Below are positions 37,698 to 49,763 of a stretch of DNA of 64,000 nt, one piece after another (within the stretch, counting starts at the first letter, position 1; each line of letters opens with the position of its first letter). The notes under the pieces were generated by a model. The model was not told where the DNA came from. It ran no database searches and worked only from the letters and a program-made list of their open reading frames with translations. Origin of the DNA: Colias croceus (taxonomy: Eukaryota > Arthropoda > Insecta > Lepidoptera > Pieridae); contig NC_059568.1 of assembly GCF_905220415.1 (NCBI RefSeq), positions 8,370,001 to 8,434,000 of the forward strand, in the 5' to 3' direction. A program made the translations under genes and the position numbers.

Positions 37698-38779
37698 GTA
37701 GCAACGTTGACAAGTGAGCATTTTAGTATATGTAGTTGGTTCTTTGATATGCTGTTCCTCTTGCTATTTCGGTTACAGTCCGGGCTGTCTGGCTGGCCGC
37801 AGTGGTTGCGTTTATTAGTGCGCATCTTATCTGCACAGGAAAATATTCTTAATTTAAAGTCATTTTTTAACGCGTAATTTTTAATCGTTTGCCTTTAGAT
37901 AGATCCATTAGACATACATTTTTTATTGCAAGACGTGTTTTTCGTTGTTAAATAGGTGCCAGACGCAATTTTTATTTCAAAATAATTAAAATATCATCGA
38001 AATAAGTGAAATTCCATCAACATGAGTCCCAGTGAAGGATAAGTAATCACTGTGTTACTTATACTATATATAATATTCATTTTACTATTTACAGTTTTTT
38101 TGCAACAATCTACCATATCGCCTCCTTTTTCCCAACGAACTTCAAATAGGACGTTAATGTAAACTTGATAAAAACCAAATATCATCAAGAAATTAAAGTC
38201 TTTTTAACGGATTTTAAACGCGATTTATTCATTGTATTATTTTCCCAAGTCTTTAATTTCAAAATGTATAATACTCGCGTAAAATCAAACACTAGAAAAT
38301 ACAAATATCATCAAATTCATATTTATACCCAAAAGTGTAATAAATATGAAACCATCTATTAAAAATATTAGTTTACTAATTATTCAATATAAGTATTAAA
38401 AAAGGATAATATAATATAAATAATAAAGTTATTACTTACCTTTTAAGCGAACTCATGTTGATGTAATTTCACTTATTTCGATGACATTTTAGTTATTTTG
38501 AAATAAAAATTGCGTATGGCACCTATTTTACAACGAAAAAAACGTCTTGCAATAAAAAAATTATGTCTGATGGATCTATCTAAAGGCAAAAGATTAAAAA
38601 TTACGCGTTAAAAAATGACTTTAAATTATGGATATTTTCCTGTGCAGATAAGATGCGCACTAATAAACGCAACCACTGCGGCCAGCCAGACAGCCCGGAC
38701 TCTAACCAAAATAGCAAGAGAAACAGTATATCAAAAACCCAACTATACTAAAATGACTTTTTTTTAAACGTTGCTAGCT
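37698..38779. repeat. 1.1-kb foldback repeat between Tmc and LanA
   Basis: The left arm 37,698-38,026 and right arm 38,451-38,779 are reverse complements with scattered mismatches, sharing for example GTCCGGGCTGTCTGGCTGGC and GCGTTTATTAGTGCGCATC. The spacer is about 425 bp. The outermost shared bases are GTAGCAACGTT on the left and AACGTTGCTAG on the right. No open frame of note is present. It is probably a foldback or MITE-type element; its target duplication was not resolved. Confidence 0.75.
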
Positions 38780-38954
38780 CCCGTACTATTAAGGGTGTCT
38801 TGGAAAAACGTAGCTAGATTAAACAATATACCTAGTGCTTTGTCATAGGTACTAACAAGTTGTTAAGATACAGTTTATAAGTGATTTGCTGCTAATAAAT
38901 AAATGTCGTAGGTATTAACCTTAAATTTGTTTATTTGTTTATATATTTTCTTCT

Positions 38955-39100
38955 AGCGCAATTTTAGGGTTCCGTAATCCGTTCCAAAAAGGTAAAACGG
39001 TGCCCGTTTTACAGTAGACTTCGCTGCCTACTGTCCGTCCGTCCGTCACCAGGCTGGCTGTATCTTGTGAACCATGATAGTTATACGTTTGAAATTTTGA
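38955..39100. repeat. lepidopteran repeat of the GGGTTCCGTA type
   Basis: GGGTTCCGTAATCC, AAAACGGTGCCCG, the GTCCGTCCGTCCGTC tract and CACCAGGCTGGCTGTATC occur in this order, followed by GTGAACCATGATAG and GAAATTTTG. I recognise this block as widespread in Lepidoptera. It is one of the grounds for the taxonomic guess. It has no coding frame. Confidence 0.6.
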
Positions 39101-39556
39101 AAGAATAATATGTATGTCGCTTTACCAGCAAATATTGCTAACGCTTGAAATATTCAGAGAATCTTCACATAAAAATAAGAAGTATAGATCTTATATTATG
39201 AGTAAAAATATAAGGTATCCATTAGCTACATATCTAGCAAAAGACAGAATTTTCAAAAAGGGTTAAAAAGTCATAGATATTATAACTTTCTCTATAATAT
39301 GTTAAAAATAGTAAAAACATAGTATTATTAATCTACACAGAGAATTATTAATATAGCTTCTGGGAGTATACAAACAAAATAATGACATCGGAAACAAATA
39401 GGGGCCGAAACAATAGTTACAAACAGGTCGAACGAACAGTAAGCTATTATATTTCTGTGAATTTGTTTGAAAAAAAATAATCTCGCCACCCTTCCCGAAG
39501 CTCGTGGCGTAGTGTAGTAAGAACGTCATTCCGCGGCGGGACAGCGCTCGCGCAAC

Positions 39557-42500
39557 ATGGCGCGTGTCGTCGCGCTCCTTTTATTGTGTACAAGCGTCGT
39601 GCGCGCAGAAATATTAACACCCCCGTACTTCAACTTAGCGCTCGGGAAAAAGATTACGGCGACCGCGACATGTGGAGATGAAGGAGAGGAACTGTATTGC
39701 AAGCTTGCCGGCGCCAACGCTGATCACGATGAACATGTTATTCAAGGACAGGTAATATTATTGTTTTAAAGCTCCGCTGCAGCATCTTTCGGATACTCGG
39801 ATATTATGCAAATTATAATATAATAAATGTGTTGAGTTTAGGACCTTATTAAGATGGAGGACAATTTTATTTCAAATATTCCATTAGTTTTGTTATTTAT
39901 GAGGAGTAAATAATAAAATTTAGTAGTAAGAATTTGAATGATTACTTTATAGAGAGAACTTTTAGGAAGTTCTATATAGAGACAGATATCATATAAATTT
40001 ATGATTGACAAAGTATTTTATTTATTTTCAAGTATATTTTTGTCGTAATTTTTAAAACATTGTAAGTAAGTAAATGAGAGTACATGGACCGGCAAGATAA
40101 ACGGGAGTTTGATAGGCTCTTATCGTGCGTCCTGTTGGCTCACCATCCCATAGATAAGAGAATTTGTGTCTCGATTACAAAATACTTACATCCGTTTTTA
40201 ATTAAATTTATTTAAGTATACATATATTTAGGTTTAAAATTATTTTGGGAATGTTTGATGTAATCTCCATCTATCATATTATGGTTAGTAACACCGGTTA
40301 TAACTACAGAATCATGGATCGAATTAAACAATTCTTCTCTCTAAAAGCTGAGAATTTTACAAAAATGTTACCTACTATTAACAATATGTATAGGAGAAGA
40401 GACCGAGAGCCGGAAATAGTTTTTTCATATTTTTTTAGTTTATTTCATATTCTTATTTGGTGATTCTAAGTTCATAGGTCACATTATCATTAGAAAAATA
40501 CGTACACTGTGATAGTGTGAGCTGTTCTTATCGTAAAAATTCTTGTGTATTTCGTGATTTGATCTATATAATTTAGGTATACATGATATTATGTAGGAAC
40601 ATATTGTCTCTCCGAGTGTATTGGTAATATTAATGATAAAATACCTCATTCATAATTATATTAACTAAAGAATCTTTTTTTTTTCAAATAAGGTAGGTAC
40701 ACATACATAAGGTTACTAAAAAGAAACGACTATGATAGACACTATGATCTTCCCAGTAATGTGCCAATTAGTTTTACAATACACAGCAAATTAATACCAT
40801 ACCGCTGTGAAAGCAATTCAAACATGAGCTTGCAATAATATGATTCTAAGTGAAAACAAAACAAAATTTGATGAAGTAGACCATTTGTGCGATTAACGTA
40901 GCCTTTTCATTCAATGCGCACACATTCGTTAATTTTCGACAAAGTTCGGCAAACGTCGTGGCGTTTTTATGGACATGTGGTAGCCAAATGCTCATCTCAA
41001 CTTTGGATCGCTTTTATTTCTCTTGGATGCTGAACAATGAATACGTTTAACATTTTTATTTTTTGCAGGCGCATGCTTATTGTAGGCTTCATAAAAGAAA
41101 AAATGTCTGAATGAATGGATTTACTTCGATTTTTTATGTTTCTTTTGTCGTATGTTCATTGATGTTTTACTTGGTAAAAATAGTAATAGAGTGTCTTCAA
41201 CAATAATTAAGAATGTTTTAAATCTTTTGAACACACGTAAAAATTAGGTATATACGTATACTATGCTAATCATGAATACGCTATAAAAGCATGTTAAGTG
41301 AATATGTATAAAAACTAGGTATTTGTCTGGCAAAATTGACCACGCACTTTCCAATTTAATATCCGACTTTCTATAGTTCTTTAAAATGACAACTATCTTC
41401 GATGTAAAATAATACTAATCAATAATCATATTCAAATGGCTCTAGGTGTGCGACATTTGCGACTCTACGAACGACGCAAAGAAACATCCGCCAGAATATG
41501 CTGTAGATGGAATGGAAACATGGTGGCAGAGCCCCCCCTTATCCAGGGGTATGAAGTACAACGAAGTCAACTTGACCATTGACCTTGGACAGGTACTCCA
41601 ATTATATGAAATTGTCTATAATTAAACCAAAAGTCTACGTTGTTAAAAAAATAGTTTTAAAATTTTTGATATACTTTTTCTGAGAATACATTACGTTAAT
41701 TTAGATAATATATTTTATTAAAATACAATAAAGTATATTATGTATAATATTATAGATGTATTACTTTTAAGAAAATGAAACACATATACATAATACAGAT
41801 ACACATTACACAATATATCACCACGACTGATGGGTTTGCTTTTGAAATACACATCTAAACCATCTACACCACGGATGGAGACATACATGGGACATTCTGC
41901 AGTTCAGCCATCCGGGTTACGCCATTTTATCCTTAAAATAGTCACACTGAAAGTGCATCGACCCGCCCTATCTCGCTGGAACCTACTAGTTTCTGCTATG
42001 AGATATTCAACAAGAAACGCATTCATTTACGCTTAATTTTTTTCAGATCCTGATTATTTTTTCGTAACCTCCCATTTGGGTTTTGTTATGGATTTATCAT
42101 TGTGTTGCTTTGCGATTTTATATTATGCTACTTATTAATATTACATGCCACCGCATCAGCCTTTGCTCTGCGACATTTGAATACTTGTGTTCACACATCT
42201 ACTGTGATTGTTATGTAAAGAATTTAAAACAAATATATAATAAATAATAATAAATAAATAAAATAAAAATAACAACATAATATAAGATTGCGTTGATAAA
42301 ATATTTAATAGAAATAAATCCTTGTTAAGTGAAGCAAAGCGAAAGCGTATAGGTACTTTATATATAAGTTGCCATTTTAGTACTTACATAATTATTAAAA
42401 TTAAATAAATGTCTCAGATTAATTTATATTATTTTCTATGTAGATTTAAGTTGCCATTGACATTGATTTGATATTGCCATAGCCTCGGCATGCGCGAATA

Positions 42501-43625
42501 TTAATTTATGACCCAATGGAAGGTTACGATTTTTCACGAATACCTAAAGTGCAAATATGGTAGGTATAAATTAATTCATTGAACTATATAATATTCATCT
42601 ATAATCAAGCTATAATCATAGCTTTATATAAATTATTGCGTCATAATCGAGTAAAAATTATTGTAGCGTTGCTAAGGCAGGACAGCGTGGGTGTTGATAG
42701 CTCCTACAGATAATAAAATTCCGCGAAGCAGACGAAAGGGCCGGGTCATCATAACTTTCAGTCCACGTAACGACAGACTCATAAACACAGATTTGATGAA
42801 AGATCGTGTTGTTATTTGAACTGACGTGTATAGTTTGAGTGTTCCTTTAGTTGCACCTTCACAACACATCACACGATATATCTACTTTCACTATACACAC
42901 CCTAATATTACTACAATATTCCTTATTATCTTCGTTACATTATAATATATCATATAGAAATAGAAAAATGTACACATATTACTTATACTTTTAACAGGAA
43001 TTCCATGTCGCATACGTTTTCGTTCGTATGGGTAATTCGCCACGCCCCGGACTTTGGACGCTAGAAAAGTCTACTGATTACGGAAAGACGTTCAAACCTT
43101 GGCAATATTTCTCCGATTCACCACAGTAAGTGAAACAATCTGTTCATACCTAATATTAAATTTAATCTAAGTTATATGTAAATTATTTAATTTAAAATTA
43201 TTATTTTAGGGATTGCGAACGTTACTTTGGAAAAGAAAGCTTGCAACCCATCACGAGCGACGACTCAGTGATTTGTAGTACCGAATATTCAAAGATTGTC
43301 CCGCTAGAAGGAGGAGAGGTCAGTTTACATTGCATCCTAGAACAATATCATATTTGTTTATAATATTATAATCAATTACTAAAACTCAACTTAAAAAATC
43401 GAATATGCCATATTAAGCATATATACGAGATAACATTTTAATTATTTTTTTCAGATACCAATATCATTATTGAACTATCGGCCGTCAGCAAACAAATATT
43501 TCAATTCATCAGTATTACAAGAATGGACTAGAGCAACCAATGTTAGGTTACGTTTGCTGCGGACCAAGAACTTATTGGGTCATCTGATGTCTGTAGCAAG
43601 GCAAGATCCTACAGTAACTAGAAGA
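39557..43625 (+). other. LanA: LanA exons 1-5: signal peptide and LN domain
   Basis: The exons are 39557-39751, 41446-41592, 42998-43125, 43210-43318 and 43455-43625. The LN domain covers about residues 20-262 and mediates polymerisation of the laminin network. Visible signatures are ETWWQSPPLSRGMKYNEVNL, EFHVAYVFVRMGNSPRPGLW, ICSTEYSKIVPLEGGE and LQEWTRATNVRLRLLRTKN. Introns 1 and 2 are 1.7 kb and 1.4 kb. They look non-coding and may hold regulatory sequence. Confidence 0.95.
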
Positions 43626-46600
43626 GTAAGTTATCTGCATAATCTTTATAAATTAAAGAAAGTCGTGTTATTTACATTGTTTTGCGGTCTTGTTGTTGAG
43701 TCTAAATTGTAACTATAGGTAAAATATACCAGTTCCTCAAAACATGTACAATTTAGTCTTCGCATCCAAACATTTCTATTGCACTTCAATTTTTTGATTT
43801 GATTGCCATCCATATCACTGAAAGGAAAAACAAACTGTGCCTGCACGCGGTCCTTTTAATTGTTCGAATTAAAAGTATATTCTCTCTTTATATATCTCTG
43901 AAACCGTAACCTTCGCACCCCGTAGTACTTCTACAGCATAAAGGACATCAGTATCGGTGGTCGCTGCATGTGCAACGGGCACGCTGACAACTGCGACCCC
44001 GCGGTGCCGGGCAGCGACGCCAGCATCCTCGTGTGCCGCTGCCAGCACAACACGTGCGGACCGCAGTGCGCGGCCTGCTGCCCCGGCTTCGAGCAGAAGA
44101 AGTGGCGCATTTCGCAGCATTGGGATCGTTTTGCTTGTGAACGTAAGTTCGTAATGCGACCTCTATACAATGGGCAGCGTTAGACAAGTAGAGGCACTCA
44201 CGGTCCTAAATATCTGTGTTCGGTCGTCATTATATTTTTTTTTTCATGATCCTCGTAATGGCAGCAAATATCGACGATCATTTGTTGGGCCAACGCTGCC
44301 CATTAGCTGGGTCCACACCGGACGATCCGCCGCGATCGGATCGCGGGCCTGCCGCGAGATGCGGGCGGTGTGGACGTGCCGCGCGCGATCCATGCACGCG
44401 TTTTGGAGCGCGCGCTCCCTACCTCGTGCGATCCGTTAGTGGTCGGTTTTTGTGCTCTCTTCAAAGGTGCCTCAGCTGCGTGATGCGCGCGGTGTGGATG
44501 GTTGTATTGGTTCGCGCGATCCACCTCACCATGGACATCTCAGAAAGTCGAATATCTCAAATTTATTAGTATTCATTCTTGCAAAATTGTGTTCAACTTC
44601 ATCTGAAACTAACTCTGCGTACAGCTGAGTCCCAGATGCCAGTCGATTTTTGTAAAATTGTTTCACCCAAAACCATCGATTTCTTTTTTTTTGATTTTTT
44701 GCGCAAACATTTAAGTGTTATAAAAGTCACTGCTGCAACGGCAAGACGCCATATTTTACAAGTACGTACGTGTGACTCCATATTTTACAAGAGTTAGACT
44801 GGCTGAATCACGGATCGCCTTAGGATCGCATGGAGCGCATATTTGGGATCGCAAGTTTTTAAAGTGGATCGGCCTAACACGATCCACGATCCATGCCCCG
44901 CGATCCTGGATCACGGATCGCGGGATCTCTGGATCGTCCGGTGTGGACCCAGCTATTGTGTAGAGGGCCCATCATATAACTCGCGTTAGTGAAGACGTTG
45001 AACGTATTTTCATTTTAGGAATTTGAGATGAGAACCAAAAGAACCATTATATTAAACAAAACTTCTTTATGGGAATTTAGTTATTTAAAATGTGCACACT
45101 TTAAATGAGTGATCAGAAAAATTTGCGTCTTTTTTTGGACCTTTCAACTCACATTAATTGGTCCGCGTGGAGGTCTTTGTCACCGCAGCGTGAACATTTA
45201 TAAACAGATCGTAGTTATGTATCTCTAATTAATTTTTAGCTTGCAATTGCCACAACCACACGACTGAGTGCGAATTTGACCCAGAAGTTGATGAAAAGCG
45301 ATTGTCTCTGGACATACATGGCCGCTATGAAGGTGGTGGAGTTTGTAAGAACTGTCAAGACAATACAGAGGGTATTAACTGTAACAAGTGCAAGCCTACA
45401 TTCTACAGACCTTATGGAAAGAAATGGGATGAAATTGATGTTTGTCAACGTAAGTAAGAGAGAAAAAAATATATTTTATAACAAACTAAATACTATCAAA
45501 CTTAGATTACACAAGTGATAACTGCGTTAAAAACAACCGACTTCAAACTTGCACTTGCAAAATTTACAAATACCTACAGACAAAAATGCTCATAAAATAA
45601 AAACTACTGGGCCTATCCGAATAAAATTTTTATGGGACCAATTCGACACCATCCCGCATGGAACAAAAAAAGAATCACGTAAATCGGTTCAGAAACCTCG
45701 GAGTAATCGGTGTACATACATAAAAAAAAAAAAATATATACCGGCCGAATTGATAACCTCCTCCTTTTTTTTGAAGTCGGTTAAAAATAAAGTACAGATG
45801 GAGCATGACAACCGCCCGTCGCCCTTGTCAAAGAAAATACGAAATCCTTAGATTACAAAATAAAAGACAGATGGAGCGTTGCCGAACTAAAACGAATAAT
45901 TTATCGTCATTTTCAATAAAGCTATGTGTGCTGTCATTTCGCCGCTGCACTGTACGTACACGGTGCTTCTGTGTGCGTGTAATGTTGCCAGATATTGAAA
46001 AATTTCCCAAATTTTTCCCCGACTACGGAAAAAACAGGGTTATGTTTTTCGAGTTTATGTATGTATGTATAATATTTCTTTGACACGCCCTGCACTATAA
46101 ACCGTTGGACCGATTTTGAGTTGTGAGGTTTCATTGCAATGATCTGAATTATTATGTTAGTGGCGGTAGTGACGTAGGCTTACATAAATGAGAAGTCAAG
46201 TTTTAATTTTTATTTAAATTCTTTTATTACATAAAGTACCTGCCTACTAAAGTTATATATGGACAAAATAATTGTATTCAATTTTTTATTAAATAAATTA
46301 CATAAAAAAAGTTTCAATATTAACTATAATAATTATATTATTTTTTATTTTTCATAATATATGAATAAGCGGTAGTTTTTAGTCGAGAATACGGGACATT
46401 TTATTTTCATCATATCCATCATGGAGTTCACATAAATTAAATCGCTAGCGAAAACGACTATGACGTTTTTAAGCTTTATAAAAGTAACAAAATAATGTAT
46501 TATGCTTATTAAAATAATCTTATAATTATCATGAACCTTTAGTGCACTATACAAATAATCACATTCACGATCGAAAAATCCAACAGCATTACCCTGAAGA

Positions 46601-49600
46601 TCTTTTAACCATTTTACCGTTTTACCAATAAAAATGGCAAATTCATATTCAAAATACTGGCAACATACGTTGAAGTTTTGTATTCCTTCATATCTGTAAA
46701 ATTATTATTCGTATTAAAGAAATAAATAAGCCAAATAATCTACAGAAAACCTGTGAAACGATGTTTTATCTTTTTTTTTGTTTTCGGGAACAAATTTTAC
46801 AGCGTTTTATTATCACAAGACGGCATTTTTTTACTAAAATTGCAAACCCTTTTTGACGTATTGCATGACACTATATGCGCTATAGCACTGGTGCAGCGAC
46901 GTATTTGTTTTTGATTTCGTATTTTCTTTGACAAGGGCGACGGGCGGTTGTCATGCTCCATCTGTACTTTATTTTGTAATCTAAGACGAAATCAAAAACA
47001 AATACGTCGCTGCACCAGTGCTATAGCGCATATAGTGTCATGCAATACGTCAAAAAGGGTTTGCAATTTTAGTAAAAAAAATGCTGTCTTGTGATAATAA
47101 AACGCTGTAAAATTTGTTCCCGAAAACAAAAAAAAAAGATGAAACATCGTTTCACAGGTTTTCTGTAGATTATTTGGCTGATTTATTTCTTTATACGAAT
47201 AATAATTTTACAGATATGAAGGAATACAAAACTTCAACGTATGTTGCCAGTATTTTGAAAATGAATTTACCATTTTTATTGGTAAAACGGTGAATTGGTT
47301 ATAAGATCTTCAGGGTAATACTGTTGGATTTTTCGATCGTGAATGTGATTATTTTTATAGTGCACGAAAGGTTCATGATCATTATTAGATTATTTTAATA
47401 AGCATAATTCATTATTTTGTTACTTTTATAAAGCTTAAAAACGTCATAGTCGTTTTCGCTAGCGATTTAATTTATGTGAACTCCACGATGAAAATAAAAT
47501 TTCCCGTATTCTCGACTAAAAACTACCGCTATTCGCATTCATATACATATTTTGAAAAATAAAAAATAATATAATTATTATAGTTAATATTGAAACACTT
47601 TTTTATGTGATTTATTTACATAATTTAAAATTGAATATAATTATTTTGTCCATATATAACTTTAGTAGGCAGGTACTTTATATAATAAAAGAATTTTTAC
47701 AATATTATTATAAAAAAAATATCATAAACCCGAAATTATTTTAAAATAAAAATTAAAACTTGACTGCTAATTTATGTATTTAGCCTACGTCACTACCGCA
47801 ACTAACATAATAATTCAGATGATTGCAATGAAACCTCACATCTCAAAATCGGTCCAACGGTTTATACTGCAGGGCGTGTCAAAGAAATACATACATACGC
47901 AAACAAATACATACATACATAAACTCGAAAAACATAACCCTCTTTTTTCCGTAGTCGGGGAAAAATTTGGGAAATTTTTCAATATCCGGTAACATTACAC
48001 GCACACAGAAGCACCGTGTACGTACAGTGCAGCGGCGAAATGACAGCACACATAGCTTTATTGAAAATGACGATAAATCATTCGGTTTAGTTCGGCAACG
48101 CTCCATCTGTCTTTTATTTTGTAATCTAAGCTATCAAATATATTAATTTATCATGAATTACTTTTTATCATTTGTTGTGTAAGTCAAAGTTCATTCTTTT
48201 TTCAAAATACTCAAAACAGCGTGTAACTGCGACCTCCACTACTCGACTGGCAACTGCGAAGAAGAGACCGGGCGCTGCGAGTGCCGGCGCGAGTTCAACC
48301 CACCAGACTGCGACTCGTGCGCGTTTGGCTACTTCGACTATCCGGACTGCAAGCCTTGCACGTGCAACCTGAACGGCACTGAGGGCCAGCACTGCACTCC
48401 TACTGATGGTGTCGTGAGTAGATAACTATATTTGAGATTATATAGAGTTTAATGTCCTTTAAATATAGGTACATTTTTTTTAGCCAGACGATTTTGTTCT
48501 TATAATGATAGTATTATTTTGTTTTGTGACAGTGTCCTTGCAAATTCAACTACGCTGGCAAGTCGTGTGAGATATGTGCGGATGGATATTACTCGCCTCA
48601 ATGTAAAAGTAAGTGAACAATTTTTTTTTAAATCACTATTAATACAAATAATTTCATATTTGTTCGTTAAATTAAATACTATATTTAAGAAAAAAAAAAT
48701 CTGTTGGATATCCAATCGGCCGGTTTCTGAATTGAGTACTTGACGTTAAAGTTTGTGTGCCATGTGCTTATTGTATGAAGCTTTGTCTCTGAACTATTTA
48801 TTTACTCATGCACTACAGCTAGCAAAGCCAAACCAAAAGCATTTCTATAGTATTCTGTGCTTATCACACAATTTTTCTGTAACAGACTGCGAATGTAACT
48901 CCGTGGGATCAGTATCACAAGTTTGCGACAAGGACAGCGGCAACTGTACGTGTAAGAGCAAATACAGTGGACGCACCTGTAACCAATGTGAAGCTGGCTA
49001 CTACAATTACCCTACATGCAAACGTACGTATATTATATTATATCTACTTTATTAATATTTATTTTTGATTTGACCATAGTCCATAATCAAATCTTATATA
49101 TAAGAACTGTTCAATACTTTTTTGAGTTTTTTAGATTGCAACTGTGACACGAGTGGTACTGAGCCAAACATTTGTGATGACGTCACCGGTCAATGTATCT
49201 GCAAAGTTGGATTCGGTGGTTCCCGTTGCGATCAATGTTTGTCTGGGTAAGTTTACATAGGTTATATTAAATGGTACTTATCAGTGAGTGCCTAAACCAT
49301 ACACCTACTTCAGAATGAGAATAATTTAAAGAAAATCATCAAATAACAATAGATGTTTTACTTGAATAATATATTCTGTTATTTAATACTAGCTTCCGCC
49401 CGCGACTCCGTCCGCGCTGATGTCGGTCTTCGCGTGGATGGTTTATTTCTCCATTTTGAGTACCTCTGACAATAACATCTTATAAATATCTATCGGACCC
49501 AATTCCCAAATACGGCTAGAGGCCTATAATAATACGCAACGTGTGTTCGCGGTTCTGCGGAACAACGTCTATGGATAAAACTGAAAAGTTAAGATTAATT

Positions 49601-49718
49601 TTTTCTACGTATTTTTCCAGGATAAAAAGTATCCTATTTTACGCCCAGGATAATAAGGTATAATTATACCAAGTTTCATCGAAATCGAACCGCTAGTTTT
49701 CACGTGATGCCTTCACAT

Positions 49719-49763
<45 letters not shown>

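Larger units (their letters stand above)
37414..39556. other. spacer between Tmc and LanA
   Basis: About 2.1 kb without a coding gene separates the Tmc 3' end from the LanA start codon. It holds a long inverted repeat (37,698-38,779) and a common repeat (38,955-39,100). The LanA promoter and 5' UTR should lie in about 39,300-39,556, where sequence becomes GC-richer (GTGGCGTAGTG, CGCGGCGGGACAGCGCTCGC) just before ATGG. I see no TATA box there. Confidence 0.6.
45501..48130 (+). mobile_element. outer non-autonomous TIR transposon, split by insertions, 8-bp target duplication
   Basis: The element begins CTTAGATTAC at 45,501 and ends GTAATCTAAG at 48,130. The flanks CTATCAAA (45,493-45,500 and 48,131-48,138) are an 8-bp target-site duplication. 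Its body resumes at 45,785 (AAAATAAAGTACAGATGGAG) after an inserted repeat, is broken again at 45,847 by an inverted copy of itself, and continues from 46,986. An 8-bp duplication suits hAT- or P-like transposases. None is encoded here, and the CTTAG terminus does not settle the family. Confidence 0.85.

Noticed and set aside
43869..44187. Long antisense open frames over LanA exon 6
   Set aside because: They are GC-driven shadows of the LE-repeat coding exon and have no domain of their own.
45805..48106. Open frames inside the nested transposons (60-92 codons)
   Set aside because: The same peptide appears in both inverted copies because the DNA is repeated; no transposase motif is present and frames are broken.
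49719..49761. (ACAG)n tract as a CRISPR-like or regulatory repeat
   Set aside because: A plain tetranucleotide microsatellite at the end of an interspersed repeat.
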